Source: Parahoeflea alexandrii (GTDB lineage Bacteria; Pseudomonadota; Alphaproteobacteria; Rhizobiales; Rhizobiaceae). Taken from it: a stretch of 64,000 nucleotides of DNA. Below, one piece after another: positions 1 through 7,393 of this stretch (positions within the stretch are counted from its first letter, which is position 1; every line of letters starts with the position of its first letter). The translations under genes were made by a program, and so were the position numbers. The DNA lies in NCBI RefSeq assembly GCF_024105735.1, contig NZ_JAAAML010000004.1:1-64000 (forward strand), in the 5' to 3' direction. The notes under the pieces are model-generated. The model had not been told where the DNA came from, searched no databases, and saw nothing but the letters and a program-made list of their open reading frames with translations.

Positions 1-114
1 CCCCTTGTAGCCGCAATCCGCCGCCCACTTGGTGATCGACTCCCACGAATTGAACGGCGCTTCATCGCCGGCAAACTGCGCCAGGAACAACGCCGGCCCC
101 TTGATCGTTCTCAT
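1..114 (-). CDS. Sugar phosphate isomerase/epimerase, N-terminal fragment
   Basis: Only the first 38 codons lie in the window; the gene runs off the left edge. The start is an ATG preceded by a strong GAGGAAACC ribosome site. The peptide begins MRTIKGPALFLAQF and contains FNSWESITKWAADCGYKG, which resembles the start of xylose-isomerase-like TIM-barrel proteins, where the first strand is followed by 'W...AAxxGYKG'. It is the last visible gene of the ribose-type ABC operon, 70 bp after the binding-protein gene with a hairpin between them. A sugar or polyol isomerase would fit that import function, but the substrate is unknown. Confidence 0.6.
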   Translation of the reverse strand, partial: MRTIKGPALFLAQFAGDEAPFNSWESITKWAADCGYKG

Positions 115-136
115 TGGTTTCCTCCTCGGGATATGA

Positions 137-165
137 GGCGGGAGAAGTGAAGGACTTCCCCCGCC
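137..165 (-). other. Hairpin between the binding-protein gene and the isomerase gene
   Basis: GGCGGG (137-142) pairs with CCCGCC (160-165), and GAAGT (144-148) with ACTTC (154-158), with one A/C mismatch and a 5-nt loop. No T-run follows on the coding strand, so a 3'-end stabilising or attenuating hairpin is more likely than a full terminator. Confidence 0.5.
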
Positions 166-184
166 CGTATTGCTTGGTGGCTGA

Positions 185-1141
185 TCAGAACGGCGAGTCC
201 GGGAAATAGAACTGCTCGGCATTCTCCGGGGTGATCAGGGTCGCACCCAGGATGTAGCGGCCGGCGACCGGACCGTTGGACTTGAAGGCGGCAACCGTCA
301 CATCCATCGCGGTGGCGATCATTGCCGGCGGATAGAGAACATCGACCGGCACCAGTTCGTTGCCATCCATGATGCCCTTGATCGTCTCCTTCATTCCGGC
401 GCCGCCGACGACAAACATGCCGTCGCCATCACGGCCGGCCTGCTTGAGGGCGGCAACCACGCCAATGGCGATGTCGTCGTCCTGCGCCCAGACGGCGTCG
501 ATGTCCGGGAACCGGCTCAGGAAGTCCTGCATGACATCGAAGCCGTCGTCACGGTTCCAGTTGGCGTGCTTGTGATCCAGCACGTTGATGCCGGAACCTT
601 CGATCTCGGCCATGAACGCATCAAAACGTTCATTGTCGATCAGTGTCGGGATACCGCGAAGCACGACAATGTTGTCGCCCTCCTTCAACCGGGACTTCAT
701 GTAAACCGCCGACACGCGACCCAGTTCCGGGTTGTTGCCTGCCACGTAGATGTCTTCGATGCCGGGCTGGCTCAATCCGCGGTCAACAACGGTAATGAGC
801 GCTCCGGATTTCTTGACGTTGAGAACCGGATCGGTCAGCGGCTCGGATTCAAAGGGAAGCACGACGAGTGCATCGATCTGGTGAACCGAAACAAGATCCT
901 CCAGCGCACTTGCCTGGGCACCCGGGTCCGGCGAATTGACGAGAATGAGATCGATGTCGGGATAGAGCGCTTCGAGTCTCTTCTCGGCATTTTCGGCGTG
1001 CCAGTTCATGCCCGCTGCCCATGCGTGGGTTGGTGTCGGATAGGACACGCCGATCTTTATCTTTTCCTGGGCGACGGCCGCGCCGGCCAGGCCCAGGGCA
1101 CCGCCAAGTGCCAGGGCCATCAATGCTATTCTTCCTCTCAT
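185..1141 (-). CDS. Sugar ABC transporter periplasmic substrate-binding protein (ribose type)
   Basis: This is a 318-aa periplasmic binding protein of the RbsB-like Peripla_BP_4 family. The N-terminus is a signal peptide with cleavage likely after AVA at residue 24, and the mature protein begins QEKIKIGVSY. The repeated lobes show the family phrases 'DALVVLPFESEPLT' and 'DAVWAQDDDIAIG'. I chose the ATG at 1141, not the one 12 bp upstream, because GGAGGAAG lies directly in front of it. The gene follows the ATPase and permease genes on the same strand and should deliver a monosaccharide or polyol to them. The sugar cannot be read from the sequence. Confidence 0.9.
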   Translation of the reverse strand: MRGRIALMALALGGALGLAGAAVAQEKIKIGVSYPTPTHAWAAGMNWHAENAEKRLEALYPDIDLILVNSPDPGAQASALEDLVSVHQIDALVVLPFESEPLTDPVLNVKKSGALITVVDRGLSQPGIEDIYVAGNNPELGRVSAVYMKSRLKEGDNIVVLRGIPTLIDNERFDAFMAEIEGSGINVLDHKHANWNRDDGFDVMQDFLSRFPDIDAVWAQDDDIAIGVVAALKQAGRDGDGMFVVGGAGMKETIKGIMDGNELVPVDVLYPPAMIATAMDVTVAAFKSNGPVAGRYILGATLITPENAEQFYFPDSPF

Positions 1142-1173
1142 TTCTTCCTCCATTGTTTAATTTTAGGGCGAGA

Positions 1174-1190
1174 TTTCCCGTTCCGGGAAA
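1174..1190 (-). other. Small hairpin ahead of the binding-protein gene
   Basis: TTTCCCG (1174-1180) and CGGGAAA (1184-1190) form a perfect 7-bp stem with a 3-nt loop in the 101-bp gap between the permease and binding-protein genes. It could be a processing or stability element that raises binding-protein expression. No T-run follows. Confidence 0.4.
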
Positions 1191-1242
1191 CCCGGTTCTC
1201 CACAACGCCGGCCTGCTGGCCTGTGACGTGCGAATTCTCAAA

Positions 1243-2262
1243 TCAGAGTTTTGTCCGGCCCTTCCGGCCCCAGTCGCCACGCTGAAGCCAGACGGCGACA
1301 ATGATGATCAGACCCTGCATGGTGCCATTGAGGTAGTTTGAGATCACATCCGTGAAATTGAGGATGTTTCCGATCGTCGTCAGGATGAGAGCGCCCAAAA
1401 TGGTGCCGCCGATGCGGCCGTAACCGCCCTTGAGCACGGTTCCTCCGATGATCACCGCCGCAATCGCTTCCAGTTCCCACAAAACGCCCGTTGACGAGGA
1501 GGCCGATCCAAGGCGTGGCACATAGATGATCGTTGCCAGCGACACGCAAAGGCCCTGCAACACATAGGTCCACGTCTTGATCCGGTCGACCTTGATGGCG
1601 GAGTATCTCGCGACCGCTTCGTTCGATCCGATCGCGGTGCAGTAGCGGCCGAACGCGGTCCAGTTGAGCAGGACCCAGCCGGCAATGGCGACCATGATGA
1701 AAACCCAGACCGGGATCGGCAATCCCATGAAACTGTCATAGTAGACCGGCCGGTATGTGTCGCGGATACCATAATCAAGTGACAGGGTGCCGCCGTCCGC
1801 GAAATAGGTAACCAGCGACCGGAAGATCCCCATCGTCCCGAGGGTGACGATAAAGGCTTCAATCTTCCCCTTGGTGGTCAGCATTCCGTTGGCCCACCCC
1901 GCCCCGAGCCCAAGGATGATGCTGCAGAAGCAACCGATCAGCACTGTGGCGATCCCGGTGCCAAAAGTGTCGATCGTGTTGTTCATCACGATGATCATCA
2001 CCCCGGCGATTACCGCCGCCATCGACCCGACCGACAGGTCGATGCCGCCGGCTGTAATCACGAATGTTGCCCCGACGGCGATGATGCCGATGAATGCGGA
2101 TCGCGTGAGAAGGTTGGTGATGTTGCCTTCGCTCAGGAAGGCGGGGTTCAGGAGAAAGCCGATCACACATAACAGGATCAGGGCGATTGCCGGACCCAGC
2201 GTCTTGATATCCAGCGATGTCGCCCTGCGTGCCGCGGGTTGGGGCGCAATTGTATCAGCCAC
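1243..2262 (-). CDS. Sugar ABC transporter permease (RbsC-like)
   Basis: This 339-aa inner-membrane protein of the BPD_transp_2 class has about 8-10 hydrophobic segments. It carries the typical 'GGIDLSVGSMAA' stretch in the first third and 'GGTVLKGGYGRIGGTILGA' near the C-terminus, both hallmarks of ribose/xylose-type permeases. Its start overlaps the end of the ATPase gene by 8 bp, which suggests translational coupling. It forms the membrane channel for the neighbouring binding protein and ATPase. Confidence 0.92.
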   Translation of the reverse strand: MADTIAPQPAARRATSLDIKTLGPAIALILLCVIGFLLNPAFLSEGNITNLLTRSAFIGIIAVGATFVITAGGIDLSVGSMAAVIAGVMIIVMNNTIDTFGTGIATVLIGCFCSIILGLGAGWANGMLTTKGKIEAFIVTLGTMGIFRSLVTYFADGGTLSLDYGIRDTYRPVYYDSFMGLPIPVWVFIMVAIAGWVLLNWTAFGRYCTAIGSNEAVARYSAIKVDRIKTWTYVLQGLCVSLATIIYVPRLGSASSSTGVLWELEAIAAVIIGGTVLKGGYGRIGGTILGALILTTIGNILNFTDVISNYLNGTMQGLIIIVAVWLQRGDWGRKGRTKL

Positions 2263-3781
2263 GGAAGGTCTCCTCTTTCAAGCCTGCGGCATAGCGCACG
2301 ATTTCATTTTCGTTGATTGCCTCGCCGGTCAGTTCACCGGTGATCCGGCCAGAGCGCATGACCAGAACACGGTGACAGATCCCGATGATCTCCGGCATCT
2401 CGGAGGAGATCACCACAACGGAAATCCCCTCTGCGGCGAGTGCTGCGATGAAATGGTAGATTTGCTGTTTGGTGCCCACGTCGATGCCGCGGGTGGGCTC
2501 ATCAATGACAACAATACGCGGCTCGGCTTCCATGATCTTGGCAAGCAGCAGCTTCTGCTGGTTGCCGCCCGAGAGTTCGCGAGCGCGCGCTTTCGGGTCT
2601 CGAGCGCGGATGTCGAAGCGGCGAATGCCGCGTTCCAGGGCCTTCTGTTCGGCGGTCCGGTCGAGCATGAAATGGCGGATGAACCTGGGCAGGGCAAGGA
2701 GCGTGATATTCGGGCCCATGCCCTGCTCCATCAGCAGGCCCTTCTCCTTCCGGTCCTTGGTGAGATAGACAATCCCGGCATCGCGCATTTCCGCAACGGA
2801 AGCATGCGACGATTCCACCCCGGATAAAGAGACGGTTCCCGCGGCCTTCTCTCCCAGGCAGCAAATGGTTTCGAAGAGTTCCGTTCGCCCGGAGCCGATG
2901 AGACCGAAGAAACCCAAGACCTCGCCCTTGCGCAGATCGAAGGACACATTGCGAAGGTTTTTCGTCGTCATGCCGCGAACACTCAGAACCACTTCCGCAT
3001 CGACATCGGCTTCATTCATCGGCGGATAGAAATCCGACAATTCGCGCCCGACCATCATCTGCGCCATGCTGTCGAGCGTGAACTCGGCCGTCTGCTTGGT
3101 GGTGATCCACTGCCCGTCGCGCAGGATGGTTATCCGGTCGGCGATCTCCATGACCTCGTGCAGCTTGTGGGAAACGAACACAATCGCAGTTCCGCTCGCC
3201 TTCAGCTTGCGCACCTGCTTGAAGAACAGCTCGGTCTCGGCATCCGTCAGGACGGCGGTGGGCTCGTCCATGATCAGCACACGGGCATTGCGGCTCATTG
3301 CCTTGACGATCTCCACCATCTGCTTCTGGGCGATGGACAAATCGGAAATCCGGGCCTTCGGCGAGACATCCAGTCCCACTTCAGCCAGCATCACGCCGAC
3401 CCGACGCGCCATTTCGGCGCGATTGAGCAGGCCGTTGCGCGACAATTCGCGACCGAGAAAGATGTTTTCAGTCACCGTCATCTGCTCGGCGAGATTCAGC
3501 TCCTGATGGATGAGAACGATGCCCAGGGCTTCGGCCTGGCCATTGCCGGGGAGCTGGATTTCCTCACCGTCAAGCCGGATCGCACCGGAGGTGGTGTCGT
3601 GGAATCCCGAAAGGATCTTCATCAAGGTGGATTTGCCGGCGCCGTTTTCGCCGATCAGCGCATGAACTTCGCCGGCCCGGATGTCAAAGCTCACGCTGAA
3701 CAGCACGGGAACAGTGCCGAACGACTTGCTAACGCTCTCCGCTGAAAGCACCGATGCCTCGATGCTGGCCGCCTCTTGCAT
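2255..3781 (-). CDS. Sugar ABC transporter ATP-binding protein (RbsA-like, duplicated)
   Basis: The 508-aa protein contains two fused nucleotide-binding domains. The first has Walker A GENGAGKS (residues 44-51), the atypical signature LSIAQKQ and VLIMDEPTAVL. The second has a degenerate P-loop (GLIGSGRTEL), the signature ELSGGNQQK and VIDEPTRGID. An active site in one half and a degenerate site in the other is normal for RbsA/XylG/MglA proteins. A strong GGGGGAGGCGGAG site precedes the ATG. It is the first gene of the operon, facing the LacI gene across the operator region. Confidence 0.93.
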   Translation of the reverse strand: MQEAASIEASVLSAESVSKSFGTVPVLFSVSFDIRAGEVHALIGENGAGKSTLMKILSGFHDTTSGAIRLDGEEIQLPGNGQAEALGIVLIHQELNLAEQMTVTENIFLGRELSRNGLLNRAEMARRVGVMLAEVGLDVSPKARISDLSIAQKQMVEIVKAMSRNARVLIMDEPTAVLTDAETELFFKQVRKLKASGTAIVFVSHKLHEVMEIADRITILRDGQWITTKQTAEFTLDSMAQMMVGRELSDFYPPMNEADVDAEVVLSVRGMTTKNLRNVSFDLRKGEVLGFFGLIGSGRTELFETICCLGEKAAGTVSLSGVESSHASVAEMRDAGIVYLTKDRKEKGLLMEQGMGPNITLLALPRFIRHFMLDRTAEQKALERGIRRFDIRARDPKARARELSGGNQQKLLLAKIMEAEPRIVVIDEPTRGIDVGTKQQIYHFIAALAAEGISVVVISSEMPEIIGICHRVLVMRSGRITGELTGEAINENEIVRYAAGLKEETFRG

Positions 3782-3831
3782 GCTCCGCCTCCCCCCACGA
3801 TATTGGCCGACTCCTCAATCGACCATCGTTA

Positions 3832-3903
3832 TGTAAACCTTTTCATTCAATATGTAAACCTTTTCATAGAATTCTGAAAACCTTTTCATAAATGCAAACC
3901 TTG
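3832..3903. promoter_or_regulatory. Array of LacI-type operators between the divergent ABC operon and lacI-family gene
   Basis: Three near-identical 14-bp sites, TGTAAACCTTTTCA at 3832 and 3853 and TGAAAACCTTTTCA at 3875, are spaced 21 and 22 bp apart. The third is a perfect dyad of TGAAAA and TTTTCA around CC; the first two differ at one arm position. A partial fourth copy (TGCAAACCTT) begins at 3893. They fill the divergent region directly upstream of the adjacent LacI gene, which very probably binds them and controls both transcription units. Confidence 0.75.
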
Positions 3904-3978
3904 GCTATGTTGCGGAGCCGCAATCGCGATTCTCGATGCTTCTTCTTGGGCGCCGGCTAGTGGAAAGCGTAGGAAAAA

Positions 3979-4998
3979 TTGGAAGAACAACCGATCAAGC
4001 CAGCGACAATCGAGGATGTTGCAAAGCTTGCCGGCGTTTCGATTGCCACGGTGAGCCGCGCGATAAGGAACCCGGAGAAAGTCGCTGAAAGCACCCGAAA
4101 AAGGGTAACGGCCGCTATCGCGCACACGGGATACACCGCCAATGCCATGGCGCAGAACCTGCGCATGCAGAGATCGCAGATGGTGATGGTGCTCGCCCAG
4201 TCCATCTCCGACCCCAATTTTCCCGGCATCCTCACCGGACTCGAAAAGGTGGCGAATGCCCGGGGCTATGGCCTGTTGATCGGCAACACCGAGGGTGATG
4301 TCGCCATGGAGGAGAAGTATCTTCGCTTCCTGTCCACAGGCATGGCCGATGGTCTTGTTCTCATGTCAGGGCATGTTCCCGTCGCCGGCTGGCCAAAAAA
4401 TCCCAAGGCCGCCCTTCCACCGATGGTTGCGGTGTCACGACCGGTGATGCACGAAAGCATCGCCTATGTGGGCGTTGACGACGTCAATGGCTCGAAAGTG
4501 GCGACCGAGTATCTGATGTCGCTTGGTCACAAACGCATCGTCTATGTTTCGGGGCCGCATGGCGATGCCGTGTCCGAATTGCGGTATCGCGGATACTGCC
4601 TGGCCTTCGGCGAGGCTCATGATGCCGGTTCGGCGTGGCACGTCCAGGGCGACGGCACCAGTGAAGGCGGCCGTGCCGCGGTCGAACGCCTTTTCATTCG
4701 CGACAGCCTGCCGACAGCATTCTTCTGCTTCAACGACAGCAGTGCCATCGGTGTGATCGGCTCGCTGCAGGCGCGTGGATACCAGGTACCACAGGATTTT
4801 TCGGTTGTCGGGTTCGATGACATTCCGTTCTCCAGGAATATCTCACCGTCGCTGACGACGGTCCGTCAGCCGCGCGGGCAGATCGGCGAACTGGCAATGT
4901 CACATCTTCTCGATGCGCTTTCGACGCGAACTGTTACAGCCAAAGAAACGCTGCTGCATGGGGATCTCATCGTGCGGGATTCCTGTTCAACACCCTGA
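3979..4998 (+). CDS. LacI-family transcriptional regulator
   Basis: This is a 339-aa repressor-type protein. Its N-terminal helix-turn-helix reads TIEDVAKLAGVSIATVSRAI (about residues 9-28). A hinge helix region follows, then a periplasmic-binding-protein-like effector domain with 'VGVDDVNGSKVATEYLMSLGH' at mid-length and 'VVGFDDIPFSRNISPSLTTVRQP' near the end. The start is TTG, preceded by AGGAAAAA; no ATG fits the conserved N-terminus. It lies divergently from the sugar ABC operon with three operator copies between them. It probably represses that operon until the imported sugar, or a phosphorylated form, binds. Confidence 0.92.
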   Translation: MEEQPIKPATIEDVAKLAGVSIATVSRAIRNPEKVAESTRKRVTAAIAHTGYTANAMAQNLRMQRSQMVMVLAQSISDPNFPGILTGLEKVANARGYGLLIGNTEGDVAMEEKYLRFLSTGMADGLVLMSGHVPVAGWPKNPKAALPPMVAVSRPVMHESIAYVGVDDVNGSKVATEYLMSLGHKRIVYVSGPHGDAVSELRYRGYCLAFGEAHDAGSAWHVQGDGTSEGGRAAVERLFIRDSLPTAFFCFNDSSAIGVIGSLQARGYQVPQDFSVVGFDDIPFSRNISPSLTTVRQPRGQIGELAMSHLLDALSTRTVTAKETLLHGDLIVRDSCSTP

Positions 4999-5119
4999 TA
5001 TCCGGTCAGAACAGGCTTGGCAGAGCGGGCTGCGCCCCAAGACGGCACCGAACCCGGGCTTCAAGTCGCGGCTTGAGGGATCGGGGTGGCGCTTACCGGA
5101 CGAGTTTTCCGCAACCGGC

Positions 5120-5539
5120 TCAATGCGACCGATCAAGAAGGCGGAAGGTGCCTGACGCGCGGGCCAGGATCAGGCCAGTGTCGTCTTCGACATGACCTTC
5201 CGAAAAGTAGATGGTCTTGCCGCCGCCCACGCGCCGCCCTTCGGCAATCAGCATGCGGCCCTTCGGCGCTGCGAGATAGCTCACGTTGAGGTTGAGCGTC
5301 ACCGCCCGGCGAAAATCGTTCGGCAAGCCCTTGTAGACCCCCGCAGCACCCAGAGCTGTATCGAGCAGACTGCAATGAACACCCCCGTGCGGCACCATAG
5401 CCCGGTTCATGTGCTGGGGGCCGAGATCGAGTTCAAAACGCGCATAGCCCTCCCGGAACTCGGTCTTGCGAAATCCGATGAGATCCTGAAAGCCGTAGGC
5501 GCTGGCGAAGGGTTCGACGGTTTCCGGATGTTCAGTCAT
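5120..5539 (-). CDS. PaaI-family hotdog thioesterase
   Basis: A 139-aa single hotdog domain with the motif VPHGGVHCSLLDTALG (about residues 49-64), the acyl-CoA thioesterase signature HGG...D of the PaaI/4HBT group. It should hydrolyse an acyl- or aroyl-CoA to the free acid and CoA in the cytoplasm. Its first 8 bp overlap the end of the IclR gene, so it ends a three-gene unit with two regulators. The nearby acyl-CoA synthetase and thiolase suggest it recycles CoA from stalled intermediates. The exact substrate is unknown. Confidence 0.85.
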   Translation of the reverse strand: MTEHPETVEPFASAYGFQDLIGFRKTEFREGYARFELDLGPQHMNRAMVPHGGVHCSLLDTALGAAGVYKGLPNDFRRAVTLNLNVSYLAAPKGRMLIAEGRRVGGGKTIYFSEGHVEDDTGLILARASGTFRLLDRSH

Positions 5540-6344
5540 TGTCCATCGGCCTCAGGCTCAGGTTGTGGGCTGCGCGCAGCAGACGCTGTGCCCGGGTTTC
5601 CATCAATTCCTCGGCGCTGTTCAGGAAGGCCACTCCGCCGACATTGAGGGCAAAGACACGGTCACCCTCGACCGGCACGATGGGGGCTGCAATTCCGTTG
5701 ATTTCCTTGCGCCATTCGCTGAACGAGGTGCAGAAGCCGTAAGCCTCGTAGTCCGCCCGTGCACGGGCAAGACCATGGGTCAACCGGGCGCGCTCCTCGT
5801 CAGAAGCGGCGCGGTCAAAAGCCCGGACCAGCAGTTCCTCGCGCTTGTTTTCGGAGAGCCCCATCAAAAGCGCCCGTCCGATGGAGGTGGAGAAAAGAGG
5901 CACCTGCGCCCCAAGGTAAAACGCCGTCAGAATGGCAGAGGGCGCGCGATGGGTGACCAGATAGACAGCCGAAAGGTCGTGGCGTTCGGCAATGGCCGCG
6001 GCGACATTGGGATTGTCGCCAGCGCACAGATCCCTCAGTTCCACCTCGGCACGGTCCTTCAGGTCAGTCGACGCCAGCGCCCCGAAACCCAGGCGCAGAA
6101 CACCGGGGCCGAGCCTGTAGAGCCCCCCCGGCTCGGACTGGACCAGATAGCCGAGCTTGCACAGCGTATAGGTCATCCGCGTCACGGTGGCCTTGGGCAG
6201 CCCGGTGCGTTCGACGAAGGCGTGGTTCGACAGCTCCACCTCGTTCTTGCGGAAGCAGCTCAGCAGCCCCAGTCCGCGGGCAAGGGCCGTGACGAATTTC
6301 GGATCGGCGGCGTCGGTGTCAGGTTCATCGGGCTCGTCGGTCAT
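5532..6344 (-). CDS. IclR-family transcriptional regulator
   Basis: This 270-aa protein has an N-terminal winged helix containing 'FVERTGLPKATVTRMTYTL' and a C-terminal IclR effector domain with 'STSIGRALLMGLSENKREELL' and 'NGIAAPIVPVEGDRVFALNVGG'. I place the start at the ATG at 6344, preceded by GGGGAGTT. That ATG overlaps the stop of the upstream regulator gene as TGATG, so the two regulators are translationally coupled. IclR proteins often control aromatic or acyl-CoA catabolism, which fits the adjacent divergent operons. Confidence 0.9.
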   Translation of the reverse strand: MTDEPDEPDTDAADPKFVTALARGLGLLSCFRKNEVELSNHAFVERTGLPKATVTRMTYTLCKLGYLVQSEPGGLYRLGPGVLRLGFGALASTDLKDRAEVELRDLCAGDNPNVAAAIAERHDLSAVYLVTHRAPSAILTAFYLGAQVPLFSTSIGRALLMGLSENKREELLVRAFDRAASDEERARLTHGLARARADYEAYGFCTSFSEWRKEINGIAAPIVPVEGDRVFALNVGGVAFLNSAEELMETRAQRLLRAAHNLSLRPMDND

Positions 6345-7297
6345 CAACTCCCCTCCCCGTCGCTGTTGTCTTGCCGCGGCCGTACATAGACGTTCTCGCG
6401 ACCGATCCAGCCGCCGCAATGATCGCAGCAGAAACGGCCGTGGACCAGTTCACCGCATGAATGAACACGCAACTCCGGCGGTGGCTGGCCATCATTGCAC
6501 CAGCGGTCTCCCCAGTCGGCGATGCTCAGCAGCAGAGGGTAGAATCTTTCTGCCTTGGGCAGAACCGAATAGGTCAGCTTGCGACCGTCCTGGCGCTCTT
6601 CGACCAACCCGAGAAGGCGCAGCTTCTCCAACCGGCCGCGAGCGACCGACATCCCCAGATCAAGGCCGTCGGCAATCGCCTTGAGGTGGGACGGGGATCG
6701 AAACAGCGTGTAGAGGATTTCATTGCAGGCAATGTCACCGACGAGGGACGCCGCCACCATCTTTTCGGCTCCCAGATCCCCGGCCGCGGTGACGGCTTTA
6801 TCGTTGCGGCGCGAAAGCCTGTCGCGCGGATCAAACTGCAACGGCTGGGTGTGCTCGACCGTCACGCTCTCACTCAGCACCTCGTTCCGGCAATGGGTGC
6901 AGCGATAGCGCGCGCTGATACGCTGTCCACAGCTGCGGTGGACGATCTCGAACGGCAGAACGCTGACATCGCTCGGATTGGCTTCATGCCAGAGCCAGAT
7001 CGAGTACATCGCATCCTGCAGATCAAAAGCCTTGGCCGTCAGAGCATATTCGAGCGTCGTGTGGGTCGGGCTGACCTGCCGGCGATACATCATCTGCTCA
7101 TGGCACAGATGCGCCAGTCGCAAGGACAGCGTCTGCTTGGGTATGTTGAGCTTCTTCTGAAATCCACCGAAACGGCGGTCGCCATTATAGGCTTCCTTGA
7201 GGATGAGCATGGTCCACGGGTCGCCCAGAATGCGCAGGGCCCGGCGCAACGATGTTGTCGGAGGTCCTGCGACGGTATCCCGGTTGATCTGATTCAC
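6344..7297 (-). CDS. Tandem HxlR-type winged-helix regulator with zinc-ribbon-like motifs
   Basis: This 317-aa protein contains two HxlR-like winged-helix domains (about residues 18-105 and 178-267). The first shows 'LGDPWTMLILKEAYNGDRRF', the canonical HxlR start. Each domain is followed by a short His/Cys cluster: H120-x2-C123 with C133-x2-C136, and H279-x-C281 with C291-x2-C294. These could bind Zn or sense redox or metal. Ordinary HxlR proteins are about 100-150 aa with one domain. I chose the GTG at 7297, which has GGAAGG about 7 nt upstream; a GTG at 7315 is the alternative. It heads the regulator-regulator-thioesterase unit. Confidence 0.8.
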   Translation of the reverse strand: MNQINRDTVAGPPTTSLRRALRILGDPWTMLILKEAYNGDRRFGGFQKKLNIPKQTLSLRLAHLCHEQMMYRRQVSPTHTTLEYALTAKAFDLQDAMYSIWLWHEANPSDVSVLPFEIVHRSCGQRISARYRCTHCRNEVLSESVTVEHTQPLQFDPRDRLSRRNDKAVTAAGDLGAEKMVAASLVGDIACNEILYTLFRSPSHLKAIADGLDLGMSVARGRLEKLRLLGLVEERQDGRKLTYSVLPKAERFYPLLLSIADWGDRWCNDGQPPPELRVHSCGELVHGRFCCDHCGGWIGRENVYVRPRQDNSDGEGS

Positions 7298-7393
7298 GCC
7301 CCCACCTTCCGCCACGCGACCGGTCGCACGCAGTGTGCATCCGCGACCGGACGTGCAATCCCGATATTGTCCGGAATTGTCATCCAGGACCTG

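Noticed and set aside
566..1285. Plus-strand 239-codon frame opposite the sugar binding-protein gene
   Set aside because: It is the antisense shadow of a clear signal-peptide-bearing binding protein and has no ribosome site or domain.
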